DNA of 32,319 bases from Pseudonocardia lacus (GTDB taxonomy: Bacteria; Actinomycetota; Actinomycetes; Mycobacteriales; Pseudonocardiaceae), in assembly GCF_018531445.1 (NCBI RefSeq), contig NZ_JAHDTH010000083.1, positions 1-32,319 of the forward strand, in the 5' to 3' direction. A program made the translations under genes and the position numbers. This document shows, piece by piece, positions 23,241 to 31,338 of the stretch. Within the stretch, counting starts at the first letter, position 1. Every line of letters begins with the position of its first letter. The notes beneath the pieces are model-generated. The model was not told the origin of the DNA, ran no database searches, and was given only the letters and a program-made list of their open reading frames with translations.

Positions 23241-23845
23241 GTCGGTGCCGGGTGGGCGGCGAGGAAGCGCTGCCCCCGGCGCGCGTCCCACGCGGCGAAG
23301 ACGCAGGCAGCGCCGAGCGCGACCGCCGGCCCGGTCGCTGTCCAGGCGCGCCACACCGACGGCGCGGTCAACGCCTGGCCGACCTGGGAGAGCAGCAGGC
23401 CGACGGAGCCCAGCGCGAGCCAGCGCTGGTGCACCAGGCGCTCGGCGAGGTTGCGGGCCACCGCGAGCCGGGCCGGGTCGACCGGTCGCCGCCCGCGGAC
23501 CTGGCCGAGCAGTTCCCTGCGCTGGGCCCGGTCCAGGAGCAGGGTCGCGTCGCGCGGGCCGCCCAGCCGGCGGAGCTTCCACAGCCCCGTCCCGAACCCG
23601 GTGCCGACCAGTACGAAGCCGATGAGAACGAGCACGACGGCGGTGAGCTCGCGCGGCGACCCGACCTCGACGTCGGGGAGGCCCGCCACCAGGACGGCGA
23701 CGGCCACCAGCAGGGAGACGCCGACCACCACCGCCGCGCCGACGAGGTCGCGGTGCCGCCGTCGGGCGGTCGCGGCGGGGTCGGGGGTCGGCCCGGGTTC
23801 CTCGTCCGACCACCGTGCGTCGTCGTCGGCGGCTCGCGCGTCCAC
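23237..23845 (-). CDS. Membrane protein with four predicted helices, unknown function
   Basis: A 202-residue protein. A charged N-terminus (ADDDARWSDEEPGPTPDP) precedes helices at LVGAAVVVGVSLLVAVAVLV and LTAVVLVLIGFVLVGTGFGT. A cytoplasmic section with a basic helix (RDATLLLDRAQRRELLGQVR) follows, and two more helices (WLALGSVGLLLSQVGQAL, GPAVALGAACVFAAW) end it. No family recognised. The start is uncertain between GTG 23845 and GTG 23854. The same frame stays open upstream into a TetR-like fragment. Its stop touches the integrase remnant, so its C-terminus may have been trimmed by the rearrangement. Confidence 0.65.
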   Translation of the reverse strand: MDARAADDDARWSDEEPGPTPDPAATARRRHRDLVGAAVVVGVSLLVAVAVLVAGLPDVEVGSPRELTAVVLVLIGFVLVGTGFGTGLWKLRRLGGPRDATLLLDRAQRRELLGQVRGRRPVDPARLAVARNLAERLVHQRWLALGSVGLLLSQVGQALTAPSVWRAWTATGPAVALGAACVFAAWDARRGQRFLAAHPAPT

Positions 23846-23889
23846 GGCCCCCACCCTGTCAGGAGCGCGCGCGACCCACCGGCGGTGAT

Positions 23890-24180
23890 CGGCCGGTTCC
23901 CTTCCGCCGTTCGGGCCTACTTCGTGGGGGCGGCTCGGTGGCAGCCCGTGGACGAGCGCGCGCAGCCCGAACTCGAACGCCTGCTCCGGGCCGGCGGTGT
24001 GCTCCGTGGCCGCGGGGCTGTCGAGGCGGCGACACAGCCGCGGGAACCGCTCGGCGACCTCGCGGGCCCTGTCCATGGTCTCGGCGAACCGGGCGGCGGC
24101 GTCGCCGTCCTGGCCGAGCCTGCGGGTCAGGGACGCTTCCGCGGAGGTACCGAGGACGCGTAGGAGGCGGCTGCCGCGGC
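23890..24180 (-). pseudogene. Probable TetR-family regulator, C-terminal fragment
   Basis: The minus frame reads RRLGQDGDAAARFAETMDRA, EVAERFPRLCRRLDSP and GPEQAFEFGLRALVHGL. This resembles the end of TetR-type ligand-binding domains, which commonly finish with an FEFGLRALLDGL-like helix. No DNA-binding N-terminus is present, and there is no suitable start before an in-frame TAG near 24280. The frame continues without a stop into the membrane-protein gene to its left. Family assignment is moderate, based on the C-terminal pattern only. Confidence 0.45.
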
Positions 24181-24331
24181 GGCCGAGCTTCCGGAACCCG
24201 GCCGGTTCGTCGAGGTCGAGAACGAGGAGGGCCGCATCGTCCGGGTCGGGGAGTGGACCGACCGGGGCGACGGCTTCTGGGCGCTACGGCTGCCGATCGG
24301 CAAGCTGTCCCCGGAGCCATGCGTTCGATGA
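24164..24331 (+). pseudogene. C-terminal fragment of an unidentified small protein
   Basis: Open plus-strand frame with strong G/C third-position bias and no start codon: LPEPGRFVEVENEEGRIV, then VGEWTDRGDGFWALRLP, ending CVR and TGA at 24329-24331. It reads like the tail of a real beta-rich protein, but the N-terminus is missing. A 13-bp inverted repeat starts directly after the stop. Family not recognised. The opposite strand is also open here, so the assignment is tentative. Confidence 0.45.
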
Positions 24332-24363
24332 GCGAGCACTGCACCAGACTGTGCAGTGCTCGC
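24332..24363. repeat. Perfect 13-bp inverted repeat (stem-loop)
   Basis: GCGAGCACTGCAC (24332-24344) and GTGCAGTGCTCGC (24351-24363) are exact inverse complements around a six-base loop CAGACT. It begins immediately after a stop codon, as a terminator would, but lacks a T-run. It could also be an operator or a mobile-element end. Confidence 0.6.
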
Positions 24364-24540
24364 CCACCGAGCCGGTTGAGCGTCGGGCATGCGGCTCCGC
24401 CGGCGTGGCCACGGGACGAGCATCCCGGCTGTGTCAGGCGACGGATAGCACTCAACGGAGCAAGCACTGGAGCCGGTCGACCCGGGTTCCGGCCAGGATG
24501 CGCCGGTCCTCCACAGCCCACGGCGTCCGTGACTCACAGG
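24364..24540. other. Non-coding or decayed stretch
   Basis: About 180 bases with no gene-like frame and reduced codon periodicity, between the inverted repeat and the next gene scrap. Nothing identifiable seen. Confidence 0.4.
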
Positions 24541-24735
24541 CGCATCCACATCAGCGCCATCATCTTCACCGTCGAGGCGGTGAAGACCGAGGACCACCCC
24601 CGCTACGACCCTCCGCTGCCCGGCGAGCAGCACAGCTACGCGCGCGCCGCCCTGACGTTCGCGAGCGCTCGTCGCCGCGGTCGCTGGGGTGGCTCGACCA
24701 AAGCTCCACGACGGACGGCCGGGAGTGATTATGGT
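24541..24735 (+). pseudogene. Frameshifted gene fragment, unidentified
   Basis: The plus frame reads RIHISAIIFTVEAVKTEDHP and RYDPPLPGEQHSYARAALTF. It then loses sense, while another frame continues with RSLGWLDQSSTTDG before a stop. The two halves look like one protein split by a frameshift near 24665. No start is visible. Family not recognised. It lies about 100 bases upstream of nhaA. Confidence 0.4.
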
Positions 24736-24838
24736 CTTGGAACGGGGCGTGGGAGCGCCCGGTGACGTACGGTCGTGCGCGGTGTGCCGGGAAGTCTGGT
24801 CGGCGATCGTCCGCTGACGCCCTGCGAAGGAGCCGACC

Positions 24839-26137
24839 ATGGGCACACCCGCTCGTCGACCCGCGATCCTCGGTCGGGGCAGCTGGCCGGAGGCCTCGCG
24901 CATCGCCGAGGTGCTGCGCGCCGAGACCGTCGGTGGCCTGCTGCTCGTCGCCGCCGCGGCGGTCGCGCTGATCTGGGCGAACTCCCCGTGGGGTGAGGCC
25001 TACCGGGCGCTGAGCGCGCTGCGGGTCGGGCCGGCGGACCTGCACCTCGACCTGACCCTGGCCCAGTGGGCGGCCGACGGGCTGCTGGCGATCTTCTTCT
25101 TCGTGGCCGGGTTGGAGCTCAAGCGCGAGTTCGTCGCCGGCGACCTGCGCGACCCGCGCCGCGCGGCGCTGCCGGTGGCGGCGGCGGTCGGCGGCATGGC
25201 CGTCCCGGCGCTCATCTACGTCGCGTTCACCGCCGGCACCGGCGACGGCGCGCTGGCGGGGTGGGCCATCCCGACGGCGACCGACATCGCGTTCGCGCTC
25301 GCCGTCCTCGCGGTCATCAGCACCCACCTGCCCGCGGCGCTGCGCACGTTCCTGCTGACGCTGGCCGTGGTCGACGACCTGCTGGCGATCACCATCATCG
25401 CGATCTTCTACACCGATTCGCTGGACGTGCCGGCGCTGTTGCTCGCGCTGCTGCCGCTGGGGCTGTTCGCGCTGCTGGTGCAGCGGCGGGTGCGGTCGTG
25501 GTGGCTGCTGCTGCCGCTGGCCGTGCTGACCTGGGTGCTGGTGCACCAGTCCGGGGTGCACGCCACCGTGGCCGGGGTGCTGCTCGGGTTCGCCGTCCCG
25601 GTGGTCCGGCGGGTGGAGGGACCGGGGCCGGGGCTCGCCGAGCACTTCGAGCACCGGTTCCGGCCGATCTCGGCGGGGGTCGCGGTGCCGGTGTTCGCGT
25701 TCTTCGCCGCCGGGGTGTCGGTGGCCGGCGCGGGCGGGCTGGGCGCGAGCCTGGGCGACCCCGTCACGCTGGGGGTCGGGGTGGGCCTGGTCGCCGGCAA
25801 GGCGGTGGGGGTGCTCGGCTCGACGTGGCTGGTGCAGCGGTTCACGCGCGCCCGGCTGGCCGAGGGGCTGAGCTGGTGGGACGTGCTCGGGCTGGCCCTG
25901 CTGGCCGGGATCGGGTTCACCGTGTCGCTGCTGATCGGGGAGTTGGCCTTCGGCGCCGGCACCGAGCGCGACGACCACGTCAAGATCGGCATCCTGCTCG
26001 GGTCGCTGGTGTCGGCGCTGCTGGCGACGGTGGTGCTGCGGATCCGCAACCGGCACTACCGCCGGATCTGCGCGGAGGAGTCGGTCGACGCCGACGAGGA
26101 CGGCGTGCCGGACGTCTACCAGCGCGACGACACCTGA
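24839..26137 (+). CDS. nhaA: Na+/H+ antiporter NhaA
   Basis: A 432-residue, roughly 12-helix antiporter that exports Na+ in exchange for protons. Landmarks are FFFVAGLELKREFVAGDL, IPTATDIAFALAVLAV, and LAVVDDLLAI with the paired Asp residues of the ion-binding site. LLAGIGFTVSLLIGELAF and the intervening HQSGVHATVAGVLLG are also typical. The hydrophilic C-terminus ends in an acidic stretch (DADEDGVPD). The ATG at 24839 is well supported by AAGGAG six bases upstream. It overlaps the convergent hydrolase gene by 22 bases at the 3' end. Confidence 0.95.
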   Translation: MGTPARRPAILGRGSWPEASRIAEVLRAETVGGLLLVAAAAVALIWANSPWGEAYRALSALRVGPADLHLDLTLAQWAADGLLAIFFFVAGLELKREFVAGDLRDPRRAALPVAAAVGGMAVPALIYVAFTAGTGDGALAGWAIPTATDIAFALAVLAVISTHLPAALRTFLLTLAVVDDLLAITIIAIFYTDSLDVPALLLALLPLGLFALLVQRRVRSWWLLLPLAVLTWVLVHQSGVHATVAGVLLGFAVPVVRRVEGPGPGLAEHFEHRFRPISAGVAVPVFAFFAAGVSVAGAGGLGASLGDPVTLGVGVGLVAGKAVGVLGSTWLVQRFTRARLAEGLSWWDVLGLALLAGIGFTVSLLIGELAFGAGTERDDHVKIGILLGSLVSALLATVVLRIRNRHYRRICAEESVDADEDGVPDVYQRDDT

Positions 26138-26985
26138 TCCCGCTGCCGCCCGACCGTCCGCGTGGGCGGCGGCCACCTCCGGACGTGCCGTTCCAGCGCG
26201 TCGACGACCTGGTCGTAGCGCTGCGGTGGCACGTCGTGGCCGGTGCCGGCGAGCACGACGAGCTCGGCGCCGGGGATGGCCGCCGCCAGCGCCTCGCCGT
26301 GCGGCAGCGGGTACACCGGGTCGAGCTCGCCGTGCAGGACGAGGGTCGGTACCCGCACGTCGGCGGGGCCGCCGGCTGTGGGGGCGTCGAACTCCATCGC
26401 GAAGTGGTTGGTCATGGCCGAGGCCCAGCTGCGGGTGCGGGCCACGTCGCGCTCGGCCAGCTCGTGGACGGTTCGTTCGTCGAAGAAGGGTGAGTCGCCC
26501 GCGTAGGCGCGCATCAGGTGCACCACGTCGGTGACGGGGTCGGTCGAGGTGGGGCGGGCGATGAATTCCGGCGAGGAGGGCGGCAGCTCCTCGTCGCCGG
26601 TGGTGGCGGTGACGAGCGTGAGCGTGGCGACCCGGTCCGGGTGGTCCAAGGCCAGCACCAGCGCGGTAGCGGCGGCCATGGACCGGCCGACCACGTGGGC
26701 GCGGTCGACGCCCAGGGCGTCCAGGATCCCGACCGCGTCCGCGGCCATGTCCGACAGCGCGTAGCCCGGTTCTCCGGGCGGGTAGCTGGTCGAGCGGCCG
26801 GTGTCGCGGTTGTCGAAGCGGATCACGTGGTGGCCGCGGTCGGCCAGCCGGCGGCACAGCTCCTCCGGCCACCACAGCATGGAGGCGCAGGCGCCGTGGA
26901 TCAGCAGCACGGCCGGGTCCGCCGGGGCACCGAAGGCCTGCACGCACAGCTCCACCCCGGTGGTCCGGATGATCTGCTCGCTCAT
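26116..26985 (-). CDS. Alpha/beta hydrolase
   Basis: A 289-residue alpha/beta-hydrolase-fold protein. LLIHGACASMLWWP provides the oxyanion-hole region, VVGRSMAAA the nucleophile elbow (Ser102), LHGELDPVYP the acid and GTGHDVP the catalytic His. The FDNRDTGRS motif places it in the group with esterases and enol-lactone hydrolases; the substrate is unknown. Its ATG overlaps the stop of the luciferase-like oxidoreductase (ATGA), so the two enzymes are co-expressed and may act in one pathway. The last ~15 codons run antisense to the end of nhaA. Confidence 0.9.
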   Translation of the reverse strand: MSEQIIRTTGVELCVQAFGAPADPAVLLIHGACASMLWWPEELCRRLADRGHHVIRFDNRDTGRSTSYPPGEPGYALSDMAADAVGILDALGVDRAHVVGRSMAAATALVLALDHPDRVATLTLVTATTGDEELPPSSPEFIARPTSTDPVTDVVHLMRAYAGDSPFFDERTVHELAERDVARTRSWASAMTNHFAMEFDAPTAGGPADVRVPTLVLHGELDPVYPLPHGEALAAAIPGAELVVLAGTGHDVPPQRYDQVVDALERHVRRWPPPTRTVGRQRDQVSSRW

Positions 26986-27785
26986 GCCGGGCCCTCCCGC
27001 AGCACCCCACGCACGGTGTCGACCGACAGGTCCTGCCACTCGAACTCGGCCAGCCACCAGGTCGCCCCGGCCGCCGCGTACGGCGCGAGGTCGGTGCCCG
27101 CCGGTAGGGCGACGGCGACGTCGTACGGCGCGGCGGTCGCGGGGCGCTCGGCCATGACCGCGGAGACCGCCTCGGCCAGCTGGTCGGGATGGTCCAGGTT
27201 CACCGGGAAGAAGCCGTCGTGGCGCGCCGCCCGGCGGCGCGGACGGACCTTGCCGGGGAAGCCGGCCACCCAGACCGGGATCCGGCGCACGGGTCGGGGC
27301 CGGAACGCGACCCCGTCGACCGTGTGGTGCCGGCCGTGGTGGTGCACCGGTTCGCCGGTCCAGGCCGCGGTCAGGACGTCCAGGGACTCGTCCAGCATCT
27401 CCGCGCGCGTCCGGTCGTCGCACTCCTCCCCGGTGCGGGAGAACTCCTCGCCGAACCGGTCGCTGCCCAGCCCGACCCCCAGGACGAGCCGGCCGCCGCT
27501 GAGCCGGTCGAGGGTGGCCGTCTCGCGCGCCACCTTGACCGGGCGGCGCCGCGGCAGCGGCGTGACCATCGGCCCCAGCTGCACCGACTCCGTGGCGGTC
27601 GCGGCGGCGGACAGCGTGATCCAGGGGTCGGCGACCGCGTCCACCGGTGGACGCCAGCGCACGTGGTCCCACACGAAGAACCCGTGCCAGCCGGCCTCCT
27701 CGGCCTCACCGGCCAGGCGGGCGACCACGAGCGGATCGGCCAGTGCGTCGAACAGCGGGAGCCACAAGGCGGAACGCAACGTCAT
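26982..27785 (-). CDS. LLM-class (luciferase-like) flavin-dependent oxidoreductase
   Basis: A 267-residue protein of the bacterial luciferase-like superfamily (F420 or FMN dependent). It starts MTLRSALWLPLFDALADPLV. AEEAGWHGFFVWDHV, TPLPRRRPVKVARETATLDR and LSGGRLVLGVGLG are the usual coenzyme-binding landmarks. It is somewhat shorter than the 300-350 residues of many members. The substrate is unknown. It is first in a two-gene operon with the alpha/beta hydrolase, divergent from a MocR-type regulator across 55 bases. Confidence 0.9.
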   Translation of the reverse strand: MTLRSALWLPLFDALADPLVVARLAGEAEEAGWHGFFVWDHVRWRPPVDAVADPWITLSAAATATESVQLGPMVTPLPRRRPVKVARETATLDRLSGGRLVLGVGLGSDRFGEEFSRTGEECDDRTRAEMLDESLDVLTAAWTGEPVHHHGRHHTVDGVAFRPRPVRRIPVWVAGFPGKVRPRRRAARHDGFFPVNLDHPDQLAEAVSAVMAERPATAAPYDVAVALPAGTDLAPYAAAGATWWLAEFEWQDLSVDTVRGVLREGPA

Positions 27786-27791
27786 GCGGCG

Positions 27792-27797
27792 ACCGTA
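27792..27797 (-). promoter_or_regulatory. Candidate -10 element of the oxidoreductase-hydrolase operon
   Basis: On the minus strand TACGGT is six bases before the ATG at 27785, with no ribosome site, consistent with a leaderless message. Confidence 0.4.
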
Positions 27798-27828
27798 TGA
27801 GCGCAGCGGTGCGGATAGGAGGTCCGGT

Positions 27829-27834
27829 TAGCCT
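27829..27834 (+). promoter_or_regulatory. Candidate -10 element of the MocR-type regulator gene
   Basis: TAGCCT is six bases before the ATG at 27841, in the same arrangement as bagA; leaderless transcription likely. Confidence 0.45.
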
Positions 27835-27840
27835 CGTTCG

Positions 27841-29269
27841 ATGGGTACCAGTGCGCCCGAGCTGTTCCTCGCGTTCGACCGCACGCGCCGGCGCGGGTTG
27901 CGCGCGCAGATCGAGGGCGAGTTGCGCTCCGCGATCCGGACCGGGCGGCTCGCTCCGGGTGCCACGGTGCCCTCCACCAGGGCGCTCGCCGGCGACCTGG
28001 GCGTCACCCGCCGGGTGGTGATCGAGGCCTACGACCAGCTCGTCGCCGAGGGCTACCTGCTGTCGCGGCCGGGTGCCGGGACCACGGTGAACCGGGTGCC
28101 GCCGGTCACGGCGCCCGCGCGGCGCCCCGGCCCCGCGCCCGACCCGGTGCGCGTCGACTTCCGGCCGGGGCGACCCGACCTCGACCTGTTCCCCCGCGCC
28201 GCATGGGCCCGGGCGTCGCGGGAGGCGCTGCGGACGCTGCGCGGCGCGGACCTGGCCGACGACGACCCGCGCGGCCTGCCGGTGCTGCGCGCCGCGCTCG
28301 CCGAGCACCTGGGTCGGGTCCGCGGCGTCGGCGCCGACCCGGAGCACATCGTCGTGTGCGGCGGTTTCGGGCACGCCCTCGACCTGGTCGCGCACGCTCT
28401 GCCCGACCGGACCTTCGCGGTGGAGGACCCCGGCTACCCCGGCCCGCGCCGGCGGTTGACCGGGTTCGTGCCGGTGGGCGTCGACGGGGACGGGCTGGTC
28501 GTCGACGAGTTGCGGCGCACGCCCGCGCGCGCGGTCGTGGTCACCCCGGCGCACCAGAGCCCCACCGGTGTGGCGCTCTCGCCCGCGCGCCGCAACCAGC
28601 TCGTCGAGTGGGCCCGCGACGTCGACGGCCACATCGTCGAGGACGACTACGACGCCGAGTACCGCTACGACCGCCGGCCGGTCGGTGCGCTGCACGGACT
28701 GGCGCCGCAACGGGTCGTGCACTGCGGTACGACGTCCAAGACGCTCGCCTCGGGCGTGCGCCTCGGCTGGGCGGTGGTGCCGCCCCCGCTCATGGACGCG
28801 GTGCTCGCCAGACGCGCCACCACCGACGGGGCCACGTCCAGCCTCCTGCAGGCCGCGTTCGCGGCCCTGCTCACCTCCGGCGACCTGGACCGCCACCTGC
28901 GTCGCTCGAGGCGGGTCTACCAGCAGCGCCGCGACGCGGTGCTCGCCGGTCTCGGCGAGCACCTCCCCGAGGCGGCTCCCAGCGGGATCGCGGCCGGGCT
29001 GAGTGTGCTGCTCACGGCTGCCGCCGGGCACCGACGAGCGGGCCGTCGTCGACCGCGCCCTGCGCCTGGGGGTGCGGGTCTGGCCGCTGGCGCAGTTCCG
29101 GGTGCGCCCCGGCGGCCTCCCCGGGCTCGTGCTCGGCTACGGCACGGTGCCGCCCGACCAGGCGGCCCTCGGGATCCGGCTGCTCGCCGAGGCCCTGCAC
29201 ACGACCCCGCGACGAACGACGCCGATGCCCGACACCGCCGGAATCCACGAGCCGCTCGCCACGTCTTGA
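27841..29269 (+). pseudogene. MocR/PdxR-type regulator (GntR helix-turn-helix plus aminotransferase domain), frameshifted
   Basis: Residues about 15-75 form a GntR winged helix (RAQIEGELRSAIRTGRLAPG, VPSTRALAGDLGVTRRVVIE, AYDQLVAEGYL). A class I aminotransferase-like domain follows with TPAHQSPTGVALS, EDDYDAEYRYDR and the PLP-binding Lys300 in TTSKTLASGVRLGW. After ...SGIAAGLSVLLT one extra G at 29016/29017 shifts the frame. The correct C-terminus (LPPGTDERAVVDRALRLGVR, LVLGYGTVPPDQAALGIRLL) continues in another frame to TGA at 29269. As read, the last ~85 residues are replaced by unrelated sequence. This may be real inactivation or a sequencing error. It is divergent from the oxidoreductase operon, its likely target. 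Confidence 0.85.
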
Positions 29270-29324
29270 GGGGAGGACGTCGAGAGGATGGACGTGGCAG
29301 CCAGCGCGGGCGCGCCCCACACGG

Positions 29325-29330
29325 CAGACT
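29325..29330 (+). promoter_or_regulatory. Candidate -10 element of the DUF1232 gene
   Basis: CAGACT (five of the six bases of the local TAGACT-type motif) is six bases before the ATG at 29337; no ribosome site. Confidence 0.3.
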
Positions 29331-29336
29331 GGGACG

Positions 29337-29684
29337 ATGCCCGACTGGCTGCGCACGACCCTGCTGATCGTCGGCGTGCTGGCGCTGCTCGTCGTCCTGG
29401 TGATCGCGTACGTGATGTGGCGCTACCGGATCCCGCCGCGCGGCCTGATCGCCATGGGCGCCGCGGCGCTGTACCTGATCTCGCCCATCGACGTCGTGCC
29501 GGAGATGGTGCTCGGCCCGCTCGGGCTGGTCGACGACGCCGGCGTCGCCGCGGCGGTGGTGCTGTTCGTGTACAAGCTGGTCAAGGCGCGCCGCATCCTC
29601 GCCGACGCCGGGGTGGACGTGACCGAGCTGGGCAAGCGGTCCCGGCGCCGCCCTGACCCTCCGTCGAAAACGAACTTGTCGTGA
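29337..29684 (+). CDS. DUF1232 (YkvA-like) membrane protein
   Basis: A 115-residue protein. One N-terminal membrane helix (LLIVGVLALLVVLVIAYVMW) is followed by the DUF1232 core IAMGAAALYLISPIDVVPEM, with its typical SPIDVVPE and GLVDDAGV motifs, and a basic C-terminus (RRRPDPPSKTNLS). Function of the family is unknown. The ATG at 29337 is preferred; frames extending upstream overlap the MocR gene. The last eight codons lie inside the left arm of the long hairpin that follows, an unusual overlap of coding sequence and terminator. Confidence 0.85.
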   Translation: MPDWLRTTLLIVGVLALLVVLVIAYVMWRYRIPPRGLIAMGAAALYLISPIDVVPEMVLGPLGLVDDAGVAAAVVLFVYKLVKARRILADAGVDVTELGKRSRRRPDPPSKTNLS

Positions 29685-29725
29685 TCAACAGGGCTTTTTG
29701 ATCACGACAAGTTCGTTCTCGACGG
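29661..29725. terminator. Long 28-bp stem-loop between convergent genes, bidirectional terminator
   Basis: The arms 29661-29688 and 29698-29725 are inverse complements at 27 of 28 positions (one A-C mismatch near the base), with a nine-base loop CAGGGCTTT. The left arm includes the stop of the DUF1232 gene; the right arm ends right at the stop of the Nramp-like gene (29726). A T-run (29695-29699) sits in and next to the loop rather than after the stem. It would end transcription from both sides, and its length also suggests a mobile intergenic hairpin. Confidence 0.75.
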
Positions 29726-31126
29726 TCAGATGATGCCGATGATGTCCACCAGCGAGTAGATGCCCAGCAGCGCGATCGCCGCGCTGCTCACCGCGAGGCA
29801 GATCGCGAACGCGCGGCCGCCGTGCAGCCGCGGATCGGTCTCGTTGCGGCGCAGCCAGTACACCGCCCAGACCACGCCGACCAGGAAGATCCCGGTCATC
29901 ACGCCGGCGATCTGCACCATGATCACCGGCGACTGGATCGTCAGGTAGAGCACGCCCCACAGGATCGGCAGCGCCACGGTGAACACCCGGATCCAGCGCA
30001 GCCGGGCGACCGGGTCGTGCCAGTCCAGCACGCCGAACGTGGCGAGCAGGTTCGTGTACATCCGCGACCAGCTGGGGATGGCCGCCCACATCGTGGAGCC
30101 GAGCACGGCGATCGCGCCGACCAGGAAGACGACGCTCGCCCACTCGCCGAGCGTGTCGGTGTACATCCGGGACAGCGTGGTGATCAGCGTGTTGCCCTGG
30201 GGGACGAGGCCCTGCGGCGCCAGCACGGCCGCGCCCATCAGGTAGAACGCCAGCGTCCCGAAGGTGTAGATCACCCAGGACACCAGCGCGTCCTTGTACA
30301 TCACCCGGATCCAGCCGTTCGCCCGGCGGACCCACTCCTCGCTGCCGTCGTTCGGGCCCACCCAGCGGGCGTAGCCCTTCTCCACGCACCAGTACGTGTA
30401 GAAGGTGATCTCGTCGGCGCCGACGCCGGTGATGCCGAACATCGCCAGCGCCGCACCCAGGGCACCGGCCGGGATGAGGAAGGAGAACCCGCCGCCGAGG
30501 TCGCCGAGGCCGTACGCGAACGGCGTCAGCGGCAGGCCCAGCGCGATGAGCACGGTGACGGCCGTGAAGATGACGACGAGCGCCGCGGCGCCGCGCTCGA
30601 TGAGCGTGTAGCTGTTCGAGTACAGCAGCGCGATGCTGCCGACGGCGAGGATCGCCGTCCAGATCACCAGCGAGGTGAAGGCGAGCGGGTCGCCGCCGAT
30701 GGGCAGCAGGATGCTGAACGCCACCGCCGTGCCGCCGATGATCCCGCCGAGCTGCAGCAGCTTCGACAGCGCCAGCACCGCCCACAGCACGTTGACCCAG
30801 CCGATCCCGCCGATCCGCGGCGGGACCCGGTTGTAGCCGGTGAGCGCGGGTTCGCCGGTCGCGATCGTCCAGCGGGCCAGCTCGATCTGCACGGCCACCT
30901 TCACCAGCGTGCTGACGATCACCAGCCAGAGCAGCACGAACCCGACCTGGGCGCCGAGCGCGGTGGTGGCGATCAGCTCACCGGACCCGACGATCGACGC
31001 GCTCAGGATCAGCCCGGGGCCGAAGTAGCGCGCGCTGGCCCGCCAGCCGACGGGTGGTTCCTTGATGCCGTCCGCGGTGAGCGTGTACGGGTCGACCGCG
31101 GTGGATCGCTCGGTGTTCTCGGACAT
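29726..31126 (-). CDS. Nramp-family transporter lacking the canonical metal-binding motifs
   Basis: A 466-residue protein with about 11-12 transmembrane helices and the overall Nramp/LeuT-type plan. In helix 1, where manganese/iron Nramps have DPGN, this has GPGLILSASIVGSGELIATT. In helix 6, where they have a Met-Pro-His motif, it has GITGVGADEITFYTYWCVE. Loss of the metal-coordinating Asp, Asn and Met implies a different substrate; conserved acidic residues (SGELIA, GADEI) may be its functional replacement. The ATG at 31126 follows GGGAGG at ideal spacing and is preferred over an upstream in-frame start. It is convergent with the DUF1232 gene and divergent from the DUF574 methyltransferase. 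Confidence 0.85.
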   Translation of the reverse strand: MSENTERSTAVDPYTLTADGIKEPPVGWRASARYFGPGLILSASIVGSGELIATTALGAQVGFVLLWLVIVSTLVKVAVQIELARWTIATGEPALTGYNRVPPRIGGIGWVNVLWAVLALSKLLQLGGIIGGTAVAFSILLPIGGDPLAFTSLVIWTAILAVGSIALLYSNSYTLIERGAAALVVIFTAVTVLIALGLPLTPFAYGLGDLGGGFSFLIPAGALGAALAMFGITGVGADEITFYTYWCVEKGYARWVGPNDGSEEWVRRANGWIRVMYKDALVSWVIYTFGTLAFYLMGAAVLAPQGLVPQGNTLITTLSRMYTDTLGEWASVVFLVGAIAVLGSTMWAAIPSWSRMYTNLLATFGVLDWHDPVARLRWIRVFTVALPILWGVLYLTIQSPVIMVQIAGVMTGIFLVGVVWAVYWLRRNETDPRLHGGRAFAICLAVSSAAIALLGIYSLVDIIGII

Positions 31127-31301
31127 CGTCGTCCTCCCGGCTCGCACGTCGGCGCTGCACCCGATCGTGGGCTCCGTCACCCGCGGGCGTCAACGGCCGT
31201 GCTGCCGTACCTGCGGTAGGCGGTGTGGGTGATCGGACTCGGCCGCGTGTTCGTCGTCGAGCACCCGCGGTGGGCGGCTCCGAGACCGCCGCCGCCGCGG
31301 T

Positions 31302-31307
31302 TACGCT
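31302..31307 (+). promoter_or_regulatory. Candidate -10 element of the DUF574 methyltransferase gene
   Basis: TACGCT lies 32 bases before the ATG; a leader of about 25 bases with GGGAGA would result. Confidence 0.35.
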
Positions 31308-31338
31308 GTGTCGTCGGACCCGACGGCGGTGGGAGAAC

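Noticed and set aside
24566..27672. Long minus-strand open frames across nhaA and the hydrolase operon
   Set aside because: Antisense to the clear NhaA protein on the plus strand; composition is low-complexity. Only the hydrolase and oxidoreductase frames have motifs.
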